39,199 nucleotides of DNA from Clostridia bacterium (GCA_030536295.1 JAUNQH010000017.1:1-39199); one strand, 5' to 3'; counted from the first letter of the stretch, positions 15,343 to 23,660 are shown. The notes: generated from the letters alone by a model not told the origin. Made by a program: numbers and translations.

Positions 15343-16086
15343 CTACAGAATATGATCCTCCAGGAACACGGCGATCCCGTCCTCCCGGTTATTTCCGATC
15401 GTCATATCCGCGGCCCGCAGCGTGAATTCGTCCGAATTCCCCATCGCCGCGCCGAAGCCGCACACTTTCATAAAACCGACATCGCAGCTCTCATCGCCAA
15501 AGCCGATGCCCGCGCCTTCCGGCAGCCCCAGCTCCCGGAGCGCGATCTCCAGCCCGCGGCCCTTGTTGCAGCCGTAGGGGCTGAAATTGCACCACAGCGA
15601 ATCGCACAGCTGCGACAGCGAGCAGCGCACCCGCTTGGGGATCTCCAGCGCCGTTTCCCGCGGAAGGTTCCACGCGCACAGATGCTCCGCGCGCTTCGTG
15701 ATCTCCGCGTTCCGGTCCACAAGTTCGCTGTGTATGTATTCTTCATTGCAGAGGACCCTTCCGTCCTCCAGCTGATAATGGATCCGCGTGGCCTGCTCAC
15801 ACAGCACGCGCACCCTGTTTGCCGTTTTCGGGGACATATACCGGCGGAATACCGTTTCCCCGCCGCGCGTGATATGCGCGCCGTAGCTCAGCACCGCCGC
15901 GTCCGGCTGCAGCTGCCGCAGGTATTCGCCCGCGGTATCGCAGGTCCTTCCGGTATCCAGCAGGATCCGGATGCCTTTGCTCCGGGCTGCCTCCACGGCC
16001 TTCAGCGTACGCTCCGAAATATGCTTGTCCCTTGTCAGGAGCGTGCCGTCCAGGTCAAAGACCAGATACCGTATGTCTTTCAGCAT
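15343..16086 (-). CDS. HAD-superfamily (Cof-type) phosphatase
   Basis: This 247-residue Cof-like HAD hydrolase has motif I FDLDGTLLTRDK near residue 10, motif II around LLDTGRT, a C2 cap in the middle and motif IV GFGDESCDVGFM near residue 205. Enzymes of this type dephosphorylate sugar phosphates or nucleotides in the cytoplasm, and specificity cannot be predicted. It lies between the transport genes and the hydrolases, so it may recycle a phosphorylated intermediate of the same pathway. Confidence 0.87.
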   Translation of the reverse strand: MLKDIRYLVFDLDGTLLTRDKHISERTLKAVEAARSKGIRILLDTGRTCDTAGEYLRQLQPDAAVLSYGAHITRGGETVFRRYMSPKTANRVRVLCEQATRIHYQLEDGRVLCNEEYIHSELVDRNAEITKRAEHLCAWNLPRETALEIPKRVRCSLSQLCDSLWCNFSPYGCNKGRGLEIALRELGLPEGAGIGFGDESCDVGFMKVCGFGAAMGNSDEFTLRAADMTIGNNREDGIAVFLEDHIL

Positions 16087-16110
16087 AATCCAATGTATCC
16101 TCTCACAGAT

Positions 16111-16136
16111 CCCGGGGCGGGGCGACCCGCCCCGGG
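16111..16136 (-). promoter_or_regulatory. GC hairpin between the binding-protein and HAD genes
   Basis: CCCGGGGCGGG and its exact complement flank a 4-base loop, 11 bp of nearly pure GC. No U-run follows, so it is more likely an mRNA-stabilising or processing stem that keeps binding-protein message high relative to the enzymes. Confidence 0.75.
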
Positions 16137-16147
16137 AAAGGGAATCA

Positions 16148-17599
16148 TTACTTGATCACGGTCGCCGCGTATTCGGCAACTTTGTTTCCGCCGTAGGAAT
16201 TCCAGGTGTCCACATAGGTCTGCCAGTCAGCATCGGTCTTTTCGCCGAGGATGTACTGGGTGGCGAATTCCTTCCACAGGGTCTCGCAGGCGGTCCAGGC
16301 GGTGGCCAGGTCATCCGGCACCACGAAGTCATTGTCGGCAACGCCGTATTCGCTCATCATCTTAGAGGACTCGAAGCTGGGATCGGGCCAGTACTTGACG
16401 CCGGTGGTCACAGCCTGCACGTCGATGGAGCCGAACACGTCGCTGTCAAAGATGCGCTGGAAGGAGGTCTCGGAAGAGTTGACCTTCAGATCATAGGTGC
16501 CGTCGGCATTCACGGTGTGGTCGATGCCTTCGAATCCGAACAGATCCATCTTGCGGCCTTCCTCGCCAAGCATGAAGTCCAGCACGGCGAAAGCGAGCTC
16601 GGGGTTCTTGCAGGTGGTGGAGATCACATAGCCGCGGTCGAAGCGGTTGGAAGTGATCTTGTACTGCTGGGCACCCTCGGCGCTCTTCATGGGAGGCAGA
16701 ATGGTCAGGGTGGCTTCTTCGCCGTAGTTGGTCACGGTGTTGGTGTCATAGTAAACGGTGTAGGCGCCGCCCTTCATGGCGATGCCGGCGACCTTGCCGG
16801 TGTACAGGGCATTCTCCATGCTCTCCCAGTTGTCGGTGGCGAAGTTGGCATGCAGGTTGCCGGCGACGTACATTTCACGCCACCACTTCAGCTCGTTCAG
16901 GAAGTTCTCGCTGACGCGGCTGTAGGTATAGGTGCCGTCTTCGTTCTTCAGCCAGGTGGCGGTGATGCCGAAGCCGCTGTCGATACCGGTGTCGAACAGA
17001 TAGTCGATGCCCTGGGTGGTCAGCACGCCTTCGTAGCCCTGAGCCTTCAGCTCGTCAAACAGCTTGCTGTAAGCGGCCTGATCGGGGTTGGCCAGGAAGT
17101 CTTCATAGCTGGGGCAGGCCTTCAGCGCGTCGGTGCGGAACTGCAGGCACTTGTTGACCTGAGAGGGCCACAGCAGATAGGGGCAGGAGGCGAACTGCGC
17201 CTGCAGGATGCTGTCCGCGTCATAGATGGCCTTGGCGTTGGTGGAGTTGGCCAGCAGGTCGGTCATGTCGACCAGCAGATCCAGGCTGCCCAGGTAGGAG
17301 GGGTTGATCGCGGTGCCCTGGACGTAGATGATGTCATAGATCTCGCTCTCGTCCCAGGTCTGGAGCATGTTGTTCACAAAGTCCGGATAGTTGGAAGAGG
17401 GTTCGGCGTAGGGCTCCAGCTGCGCGTTGATGCCGGCGGCCAGCAGCTTTTCGTTGATCAGGTTGATGGTATCGGTGTAGCCGGATACATCACTGGATCT
17501 GAACAGGATCTTCAGGGTTACGGGTTCCTCGGCGGCGGCAAAGCTGCACGCGGAGAGGATCATGATGCACGCCAGTGCAAGAGCCAGGATTTTCTTCAT
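16148..17599 (-). CDS. Extracellular sugar-binding lipoprotein of an ABC transporter
   Basis: This 483-residue solute-binding protein starts MKKILALALACIMILSAC, where LSAC is a lipobox with the acylated Cys at position 18. The body (LKILFRSSDVSGYTDTINLI and so on) fits the large family-1 binding proteins that feed LplB/YtcP permeases with oligosaccharides or glycosides. ATG 17599 has GAAGGAGGATA before it. A gap of 104 bases separates it from the permease gene upstream. It should capture the operon's substrate at the outer membrane face. Substrate identity is unknown. Confidence 0.88.
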   Translation of the reverse strand: MKKILALALACIMILSACSFAAAEEPVTLKILFRSSDVSGYTDTINLINEKLLAAGINAQLEPYAEPSSNYPDFVNNMLQTWDESEIYDIIYVQGTAINPSYLGSLDLLVDMTDLLANSTNAKAIYDADSILQAQFASCPYLLWPSQVNKCLQFRTDALKACPSYEDFLANPDQAAYSKLFDELKAQGYEGVLTTQGIDYLFDTGIDSGFGITATWLKNEDGTYTYSRVSENFLNELKWWREMYVAGNLHANFATDNWESMENALYTGKVAGIAMKGGAYTVYYDTNTVTNYGEEATLTILPPMKSAEGAQQYKITSNRFDRGYVISTTCKNPELAFAVLDFMLGEEGRKMDLFGFEGIDHTVNADGTYDLKVNSSETSFQRIFDSDVFGSIDVQAVTTGVKYWPDPSFESSKMMSEYGVADNDFVVPDDLATAWTACETLWKEFATQYILGEKTDADWQTYVDTWNSYGGNKVAEYAATVIK

Positions 17600-17703
17600 G
17601 GGGTATCCTCCTTCTTTTTCTTTCCGCTTTTTGATAACCGCATCCATACGCTGCACCGCTCCGCCGCGGAAAAACGGAACGGTCTCGCGCGCGGTTGGGA
17701 ACC

Positions 17704-18603
17704 TTATTCCTTGACGCCGCCTGCCAGCACGCCGCTGGTGAAATACTTCAGGATCGTGGGATACAGGCACAGCAGCGGGATGATGCTGATCACGATCGTC
17801 GCGTTCTGCAGTGAGGTCATGTTCAGGTCACGGAACATGGCATACAGGTCCGTATCCAGCTCGGACGAGTTGGAGTTGACAACGAACTCCCGCAGGTAGC
17901 ACTGCAGCACGCGCATATCCGGCTTGGTCAGGAACACGCCGCTGGCAAAGTACTCATTCCACTTCGGCACGATGTAGAACAGCAGCACGGTGATGATCGG
18001 CACCTTGTTCAGCGGGATGAAGATCCGGAACAGCAGCGTCCAGTCGCCCGCCCCGTCGATGCGGGCCGCTTCCAGGATCGCCGCCGGCGTATCCTCGAAG
18101 AAGCGCATCAGCAGGATCATGTTGTACACGCTCACGCAGCCGTAGATGATCATGCTGGGGTAGGTATTCAGCAGCTTGTAATCCTTCATCACGATATACC
18201 ACTGCAGGATCGGCGCGGACAGCACCATCATGGCCAGGAAGAAGAACATCAGGATCTTCTGCCCCGGCAGGCCGGGCCTTGTGAGGGCGTAGGCGGATGA
18301 GCATGTGAGCACGATGCTGAGCAGCGTGCCGCCCACGGTGATGATCAGGCTGTTCTTCAGCGCGGTCCAGATGGAGCCGGAGCTCAGGATCATCTGATAG
18401 TGCACAAGGGAGAACTCGGTCGGGAAGATCTGATAGCCGGTCATCCCCGGAACCTTGTCAGGCGCGCAGAGGGACTTGGCCACCAGGTTCAGCAGGGGCA
18501 GCAGGATCACCACCGAAAGGAAGATCATGAAGATATAGATCAGCACGCTGCCGACGGTCAGGCGCCGGATCCGGTTTTTTCTTTTTGTTTTCGCGAGCAC
18601 CAT
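17704..18603 (-). CDS. ABC sugar transporter permease, YtcP/MalG type
   Basis: This 299-residue inner-membrane permease has about six hydrophobic segments, beginning with VLIYIFMIFLSVVILLPLL. The ATPase-contact EAA loop is visible as EAARIDGAGDWTLLFRIFIP. The C-terminus FTSGVLAGGVKE is typical of the YtcP group. It pairs with the LplB-type permease 16 bases upstream. No ATPase gene occurs in the operon, so a shared MsmX-type ATPase elsewhere is likely. Confidence 0.92.
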   Translation of the reverse strand: MVLAKTKRKNRIRRLTVGSVLIYIFMIFLSVVILLPLLNLVAKSLCAPDKVPGMTGYQIFPTEFSLVHYQMILSSGSIWTALKNSLIITVGGTLLSIVLTCSSAYALTRPGLPGQKILMFFFLAMMVLSAPILQWYIVMKDYKLLNTYPSMIIYGCVSVYNMILLMRFFEDTPAAILEAARIDGAGDWTLLFRIFIPLNKVPIITVLLFYIVPKWNEYFASGVFLTKPDMRVLQCYLREFVVNSNSSELDTDLYAMFRDLNMTSLQNATIVISIIPLLCLYPTILKYFTSGVLAGGVKE

Positions 18604-18619
18604 ATCCGTCCCTCCTTTC

Positions 18620-19555
18620 TCAGCTGACCGCGGTGCCCGTGATCTTGCGGGACGCCGTTCTGGCGGCCACCACGAAGATCAGGCCCACAACGCTCTTGAA
18701 CAGGCCGGCCGCCGTGGAGAACGAGTAGTTGCCCTGGATCAGGCCGACACGGTAGACGTAGGTATCCAGCACCTCGATGGTGCTCTGCACGGCGGAGTTC
18801 TGGAACACCAGGATCTGGTCCACGCCGGCATCCAGGATGGAGCCGCAGTTCAGGATCAGGATGGTCGCCATGGTGGGCACCAGCGCCGGCAGAATGATGT
18901 GCGTGATGATCTGCAGCCGGGACGCGCCGTCCACCGTGGCCGCGTCAAACAGGGTATTGTCGATGGCCAGGATCGCCGCCAGATAGATGATGGAATCCCA
19001 CCCGATGTTCCGCCACAGGGTGCTCAGGCCGATCACGCCGACGATGGACTTCGTATTCAGCATCAGGTTCTTGTATTCGATGCCGAACAGGTCATAGATG
19101 TTGTTCAGCAGGCCGCCGTACTGCAGCGCGCCGTTCCAGATGCCGAAGATCACGACCCAGGAAAGGAAGTGCGGCAGATAGGACACGACCTGAACGGATT
19201 TGCGGAAGACCTTCCCCTGCACCTCATGCTGCATGATGGCGAAGATCACCGGGAAGATCCAGCACAGGATCATGCGCAGCAGGCTGATCTTCACCGTGTT
19301 CAGGATGATCGTGCCGAACGTGGGCGAGGAAAAGACCTGCTCAAAATACTTGAGGCCCGCCCAGATGTTCGTGCCGCGGGGGCGGTAATCATAGAAGGCC
19401 AGGCTCATGCCCGCGACCGCCTTGCACTTGAACAGCACAAAGTAAAGCACCGTAGGCAGCAGCATCAGATAGATGACCTTGTAATCCCAGATCCTGCGGG
19501 CCAGAGAACGTTTTTTCCTGACCCGGACCGCACTGCTTTGCTGCATTCTCTTCAT
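18620..19555 (-). CDS. ABC sugar transporter permease, LplB/MalF type
   Basis: This 311-residue permease has a basic N-terminus, then YKVIYLMLLPTVLYFVLF as first membrane helix and about five more. Its EAA-type loop reads DAATVDGASRLQIITHIILP. It forms the transport channel with the YtcP-type partner. It begins 25 bases after the regulator stop codon, so it shares the regulator's transcript. Confidence 0.92.
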   Translation of the reverse strand: MKRMQQSSAVRVRKKRSLARRIWDYKVIYLMLLPTVLYFVLFKCKAVAGMSLAFYDYRPRGTNIWAGLKYFEQVFSSPTFGTIILNTVKISLLRMILCWIFPVIFAIMQHEVQGKVFRKSVQVVSYLPHFLSWVVIFGIWNGALQYGGLLNNIYDLFGIEYKNLMLNTKSIVGVIGLSTLWRNIGWDSIIYLAAILAIDNTLFDAATVDGASRLQIITHIILPALVPTMATILILNCGSILDAGVDQILVFQNSAVQSTIEVLDTYVYRVGLIQGNYSFSTAAGLFKSVVGLIFVVAARTASRKITGTAVS

Positions 19556-19580
19556 CCTCCGTTATCTGTCCGCGCCCGCG

Positions 19581-20588
19581 TCAGTCCCCGCGGGTCGTAT
19601 CGCGCAGTATCAGTTTCGCTTCCGTTTTGATATACCGGAGCTTTGGCGTGTCTCCCTCAATGATGCGCATCAGGATCTCGGCGGCTTCGTAAGCCATGTC
19701 ATAATGCGGCTTTGACACGGTGGACAGCGCCGGCTCGCAGATCTCGCTCAGGTCGATGTTGTCATATCCGATCACTTCAACATCCTTCGGAACGGATACC
19801 CCGTGATGGAGCAGCGCCTTGACCGCGCCCACCGCGATCAGATCGCTGCCGGAGATCACCGCGGTGAATCTGTGCCCCTGTTCCAGCAGATCGCTCACCA
19901 CCCGGTAACCGTAATTGACCGAAAAGTCCCCGTTGAAGACCATGCTTTCATCCACGGGCATCCCCTTGTCCGCCATGGCATGGCGGAAGCCCTTCTGCCG
20001 GAAGATCGGCCCGGATACTTCCATGGGGCCGTCGATATACAGGATATCCCGGTGCCCGTGGCCGAGGATGTAGGAAGCCGATTCATACATACCGGCCACA
20101 TTGTCGCCGGTGATCTGCCCGTCCGCGTATTTGCTGTCCGAATTGCGGCCGATCATCACCAGCGGCGTGCCGAACTGGTGATATTCCTTCAGGAAGCTGT
20201 CATTGCTGACGCCGGAGCACAGGACCACGCCGGCCACCCGGTTGTCCACCATAGCCAGCAGCTGCTGCTTTTCCGTTTCCGGGTTGGAATCCGAGTTGCA
20301 CAGCATCATCAAATGCCCGTGCTTCGTGATGCAGTCATTGATGCCGCGGATGATCTTCGGGTAAAACAGGTTCGCCATATCCGGAATGATCACGCCGATG
20401 ATGTTCGAGTGGGACTGGGCAATGTTCCGCGCCTGAATGCTGGGGCGGTAGTTCGTTTCCCGGATGATCTCCAGGATCCGGTTCCGGGTCTGCTCGCTGA
20501 CGCCCTTGGTATTATTGTTGATCACACGGGATACAGTCGTCGTCGATACGCCTGCCCGCTGCGCGATGTCCAGCATACTGATCTTCAT
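19581..20588 (-). CDS. LacI-family transcriptional regulator
   Basis: This 335-residue LacI/GalR repressor has an N-terminal helix-turn-helix LDIAQRAGVSTTTVSRVINN with the hinge helix near residues 50-58. A periplasmic-binding-protein-like sensor domain follows, beginning IIGVIIPDMANLFYPKIIRG. It leads the operon and probably senses the imported sugar or a phosphate of it. GACAGGGGAT lies ahead of the ATG. Its promoter carries a GTAAACG half-site just after the -10 box, and a full palindrome stands further upstream, which supports autoregulation. Confidence 0.93.
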   Translation of the reverse strand: MKISMLDIAQRAGVSTTTVSRVINNNTKGVSEQTRNRILEIIRETNYRPSIQARNIAQSHSNIIGVIIPDMANLFYPKIIRGINDCITKHGHLMMLCNSDSNPETEKQQLLAMVDNRVAGVVLCSGVSNDSFLKEYHQFGTPLVMIGRNSDSKYADGQITGDNVAGMYESASYILGHGHRDILYIDGPMEVSGPIFRQKGFRHAMADKGMPVDESMVFNGDFSVNYGYRVVSDLLEQGHRFTAVISGSDLIAVGAVKALLHHGVSVPKDVEVIGYDNIDLSEICEPALSTVSKPHYDMAYEAAEILMRIIEGDTPKLRYIKTEAKLILRDTTRGD

Positions 20589-20633
20589 ACCGCATCCCCT
20601 GTCACATCATATTTGTGATTTATGGTTTGATTA

Positions 20634-20671
20634 TGCGTTTACATAATACATCCGTGTTTTTGCTTTGTCAA
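20634..20671 (-). promoter_or_regulatory. Promoter of the catabolic operon with a LacI half-site
   Basis: On the minus strand TTGACA (20671-20666) and TATTAT (20648-20643) are 17 bp apart. GTAAACGCA follows directly (20642-20634) and matches half of the palindrome at 20778-20791, so a bound repressor would block transcription start. Confidence 0.85.
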
Positions 20672-20777
20672 GCGGTCCGTACACAGCCGCGCGGATCATG
20701 ACCCGGACCCGTGTAAGCGTTTGTTTTCAACATGTATATCGTTTTCGAAGAGAAGATGTAACCCGCATTTTTTATAG

Positions 20778-20791
20778 AGTAAACGTTTACT
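20778..20791. promoter_or_regulatory. LacI-type operator palindrome
   Basis: AGTAAACGTTTACT is a perfect 14-bp palindrome with the central CG usual for LacI-family operators. It lies about 110 bp upstream of the operon promoter, so it could act by looping with the half-site at 20634-20642. Confidence 0.8.
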
Positions 20792-20800
20792 TTATTTTTG

Positions 20801-20888
20801 GTTCTTCACGGAAAGTCAGGCTATGACAAAGGTGTGCTGCGAAGGGGTCCAAAGTGCGATCGCAAAGCCCTTTGGTCGCGCCCGCGCG
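20801..20888 (+). repeat. GATCGCAAA-loop repeat, copy A
   Basis: The left part GTTCTTCACGGAAAGTCAGG is followed by TGCTGCGAAGG and a hairpin CCAAAGTGC-GATCGCAAA-GCCCTTTGG (20849-20875). After TCGCGCCCGC the similarity to the other copies stops. The right end of the full element is missing. Confidence 0.85.
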
Positions 20889-21002
20889 TTCATATTGTGA
20901 AAAGCGCCGCCGCCGGGCTGCAGGATATTTCGCGGCGCGCGGAGAATATTCGGTCATAACCGCGCGGCGCGGTCATGAATAAAACACCCGGAGGCTGTTC
21001 AT

Positions 21003-21785
21003 ATGCGCAGACTGCTTTGTTTCGTGTTATGTCTCACCCTGGCGATGAGTTCATTCTCATGCGCGCGTGCCGGGATCTTTGATGATCTCAGCGATCTGTT
21101 TTCAGAGATCAGCGAAAAAGCCGGAGAAATGCTGACCGATCTGCCGGATAAAGCCGATGAGCTGTTCGGTGAAGCGGCCGAATGGGCGGAAGGCGCGTTC
21201 GGCGACGCGACGGAATGGGTCAAAGACGCTTTCGGCGATGTATCTGAATGGACGGAGAATTCGCTTACCGACGCCGGCGAATTCCTGGCGTCGCTTTGGA
21301 GCAGCATAACAGGAGCGGCCGGCGAAACCTGGGACTGGATCAGCCGGACCGCTTCCGAAGCCGGAGCATCCCTCACAAAAGCCTATGAGGATGTCAGCGG
21401 CTGGATATCCATGAACGGGGAAAATGTATCGGAAATCCTCAAACAAAAGCTGTATGATCTGCTTCAGCAGATCGGCTTCAACGCGGAACAGTCCGATGAT
21501 GTTCTCCGCAGCCTTTCGGATTATGCCGAAAATAACACCGTATCAGTCACCAAAGTCATCAAACTGGTACTGCCGTATGTCCTGAATCTTGTCTGGAATT
21601 TTTCAGCCGGGATCCCGGGCCTGGAAATACTGGCGTCATTTGTGGATTCGGAAGCAGTCTCGTCCTTCCTGATCTCCGCGTTGGAGAACATGGGCATCGT
21701 CAGCGAGACCGCCGCCGATGAAGCGATCGAAGACCTGGAGCAGACGCTTGAAGCGCTGCCCGCCGCGGGCGGAACCGGCATATAA
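21003..21785 (+). CDS. Secreted amphipathic-helix protein of unknown function
   Basis: I do not recognise this 260-residue protein. It has a signal peptide (RRLLCFVLCLTLAMSSFSC, cleavage near ARA, or lipidation at Cys20). From about residue 45 to 105 it is built of repeated acidic amphipathic segments of the type F-G-D-A-x-E-W, for example AEWAEGAFGDATEWVKDAFG. This resembles apolipoprotein-like or membrane-lying helices. A hydrophobic stretch VIKLVLPYVLNLVWNF follows near residue 185. CGGAGG precedes the ATG. It sits between two copies of the GATCGCAAA repeat. Confidence 0.75.
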   Translation: MRRLLCFVLCLTLAMSSFSCARAGIFDDLSDLFSEISEKAGEMLTDLPDKADELFGEAAEWAEGAFGDATEWVKDAFGDVSEWTENSLTDAGEFLASLWSSITGAAGETWDWISRTASEAGASLTKAYEDVSGWISMNGENVSEILKQKLYDLLQQIGFNAEQSDDVLRSLSDYAENNTVSVTKVIKLVLPYVLNLVWNFSAGIPGLEILASFVDSEAVSSFLISALENMGIVSETAADEAIEDLEQTLEALPAAGGTGI

Positions 21786-21801
21786 GCCGCGTATAAAAAA
21801 C

Positions 21802-21976
21802 GGGTTCTTCACGGAAAGTCAGGCTATCCTGTGGGCAATCGCAAAGCCCCAGAAGTAAGAAGAAGGCATGCGAAGGTTTCCAAAGGGCGATCGCAAAGCC
21901 CTTTGGTCGCGCCCGCAGGCGCGATATCTCTTTGCTGCAATAAAGAACTGATAGCCCAGGTTTCCGTGAAGAGCCT
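21802..21976. repeat. GATCGCAAA-loop repeat, copy B, complete with inverted ends
   Basis: This 175-bp element has imperfect 27-base inverted ends (21802-21828 and 21950-21976, 21 of 27 matching). Between them are two hairpins: GGGC-AATCGCAAA-GCCC (21833-21849) and CCAAAGGGC-GATCGCAAA-GCCCTTTGG (21880-21906). A third small stem CGCGCC/GGCGCG follows. It fills nearly the whole gap between two converging genes. Confidence 0.88.
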
Positions 21977-21990
21977 TTTGTTTTACCGGC

Positions 21991-23499
21991 TTACTGGTAA
22001 ACGATCATCGCGCTCGTGCCCGTGAAGGCATCCTCTTCATATGTGAGCTCCGTTCCCGCCGGAACAATAACATACTGCAGGGATCCGCACTCCGCGAAGG
22101 CGCCGGATCCGATATGCACAGCTTTACCCGCGGGCAGGACCACCGCGTCCGCGTCAACGCCCCGGAACGCCTCACCGCTGATCTCCGTAACGCTGTCCGG
22201 CAGGTAGAGGACATTGATCCCGCTCAGGTCAACAGCCATCGAACCTGTCAGCGTAAGCTCCTCCATCGTATACAGCTGGAAAGCATTATCGTCATACTTA
22301 AACAGGAGCCGGCTCCCGCTCTGACCCGGCCAGGCGCGCACCATCACATAACCATCCTGCGGGTTGCCGCTCTCCGGCGTACTGAAGAACAGACTGTCCG
22401 TCCTTGAGCCGCTGGTCAGGCAGTTCGTGATATCCACAAGATAATTGCCGTTGGACAAGTGCACACTGTTCCACATGTGTCCGACGCCTTCCAGCGTGCC
22501 CGTAACCGTATATACACGGACACTTTTGTCGATGAACACGGTATTTTCGCAAAGATAGCGGAACGCCTTGGAGAAGCCCTCGCACACCACGCGCGTATCA
22601 GGGTCCCCGTCAAAAACATAGATCATCTGCCACGGAGAGGAATCCGAAACCAGCCCGTCCGCGGCTTCATCGTTGTATTCCGACAGCGCGCGGATCCGCT
22701 GCATATAATACGTCATCCGCTCTATATCCGGTTTTCCGGCAGCATCCGAGACGATCGCCTTCGCGTTCTCCGCGGCGCGCGTCGCCGCGCCGGTCTTTGC
22801 CGTGTCCACGGCAAACGGCTCCTCCGGGCTGCAGTTATCGGCCAGATAAGGCGCGTCCGCGTACAGGTATATGGTCGGGCCGGAAAGCGGGGTGATGATC
22901 AGCCTGCCGTCATCGGCAAACGCCGGCTGCAGCGCGGAATTCCAGAAATGAGAGTACCCTGCCACATAATGATTATTCATCCAGTAGACAACATAGGGAT
23001 CGTCATACATCAGGGACCTGACGACTTTCACCGTATCCAGCTGATCCTCGTACGCCGCCTTCAGCGCGTTGCGGATGGCCTGCACGTTGAAGCTGCCCGT
23101 CGCCGGATCATACAGGCTGTTATCGGAGTTGTCCAGATACACCCCGTCCTGCAGGCCGATGGTCTCGACCGGCACGGTGATGATCGTGCTCGCCCGCTGC
23201 CCGTTGGAGATCAGGGTCGCCTCGCTCTTCAGGCAGTCATACACGGCCTTTTCCATATCCGTCAGCTTGTCGCGGTTGCTCTTCGGAAAGGCCGCTTTCA
23301 ATAAGGGGCGCGGATTCATCACACGCTCGGCATAGGTATCCCGCACGGCGGAGATATCCGGCATATCCTCCGGCACGATGATCTCCATCGCCTCCGGGGC
23401 TGCCGGAATGACGCTCTCCTCCCCATGCGCCGCGGGCAGCATGAACAGGCACATAAAGGCAATGAACATTATCAGAAAACGGCCGGTATTTCCGCGCAT
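21991..23499 (-). CDS. Secreted transglutaminase-like protein with a C-terminal leucine-rich tail
   Basis: This 502-residue exported protein starts with a signal peptide (GRFLIMFIAFMCLFMLPAAH). The papain-like transglutaminase triad is seen as Cys306 in VVCEGFSKAF, His341 in GHMWNSVHL and Asp356 in YLVDITN. The last 70 residues (YLPDSVTEISGEAFRGVD onward) match BspA-type LRR_5 repeats that bind surfaces. It may crosslink or cleave cell-wall or host peptides. ATG 23499 has GGAGAAGAG and a promoter just upstream. In-frame starts further up lie in the promoter and are not used. Confidence 0.84.
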   Translation of the reverse strand: MRGNTGRFLIMFIAFMCLFMLPAAHGEESVIPAAPEAMEIIVPEDMPDISAVRDTYAERVMNPRPLLKAAFPKSNRDKLTDMEKAVYDCLKSEATLISNGQRASTIITVPVETIGLQDGVYLDNSDNSLYDPATGSFNVQAIRNALKAAYEDQLDTVKVVRSLMYDDPYVVYWMNNHYVAGYSHFWNSALQPAFADDGRLIITPLSGPTIYLYADAPYLADNCSPEEPFAVDTAKTGAATRAAENAKAIVSDAAGKPDIERMTYYMQRIRALSEYNDEAADGLVSDSSPWQMIYVFDGDPDTRVVCEGFSKAFRYLCENTVFIDKSVRVYTVTGTLEGVGHMWNSVHLSNGNYLVDITNCLTSGSRTDSLFFSTPESGNPQDGYVMVRAWPGQSGSRLLFKYDDNAFQLYTMEELTLTGSMAVDLSGINVLYLPDSVTEISGEAFRGVDADAVVLPAGKAVHIGSGAFAECGSLQYVIVPAGTELTYEEDAFTGTSAMIVYQ

Positions 23500-23544
23500 A
23501 TCTCTTCTCCCCCTGCCGGATATCAGTCCGGTCACTTTTTCCAT

Positions 23545-23573
23545 ATTATAGAATATATCTGAATATCCGTCAA
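23545..23573 (-). promoter_or_regulatory. Promoter of the transglutaminase-like gene
   Basis: On the minus strand TTGACG (23573-23568) and TATAAT (23550-23545) are separated by 17 bp, about 45 bases before the start codon. Confidence 0.83.
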
Positions 23574-23602
23574 CAAACACCGGACAGCACATCACCCGGG
23601 TA

Positions 23603-23660
23603 AGGCTCCCCTTCATGGAAGGGGAGCTGCCGGCAAAGCCGGCTGAGGGGATCCCTCCGC
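23603..23660. repeat. Two-hairpin CCCCTCAG-family repeat, inverted copy
   Basis: Read on the minus strand it starts ATCCCCTCAG, then GCCGGC-TTT-GCCGGC, then GCTCCCC paired with GGGGAGC, as at 4410-4465. It lies upstream of the transglutaminase-like promoter. Confidence 0.8.

Larger units (their letters stand above)
20672..21002. other. Intergenic region between the regulator and the helical secreted protein
   Basis: It holds a half-palindrome (GTAAGCGTTTGTT near 20713), the LacI operator at 20778-20791, repeat copy A at 20801-20888, and a GC inverted repeat ACCGCGC-G-GCGCGGT around 20959-20973. GGAGG lies before ATG 21003. I cannot assign a clear plus-strand promoter. Confidence 0.55.

Noticed and set aside
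16111-16136. Hairpin as an operon terminator
   Set aside because: No U-run follows on the minus strand and the same gene series continues, so a stabilising or processing stem is more likely.
15971-17899. Plus-strand open frame opposite the binding-protein gene
   Set aside because: The Gly/Val-rich translation is a mirror of the binding protein. Lipobox, signal peptide and ribosome site all support the minus strand.
5505-20588. Reading the catabolic region as an ADP-ribosylation defence island
   Set aside because: The LacI regulator, ABC importer, lipoprotein, esterase and kinase fit nutrient uptake. No ADP-ribosyltransferase or macrodomain gene is present.
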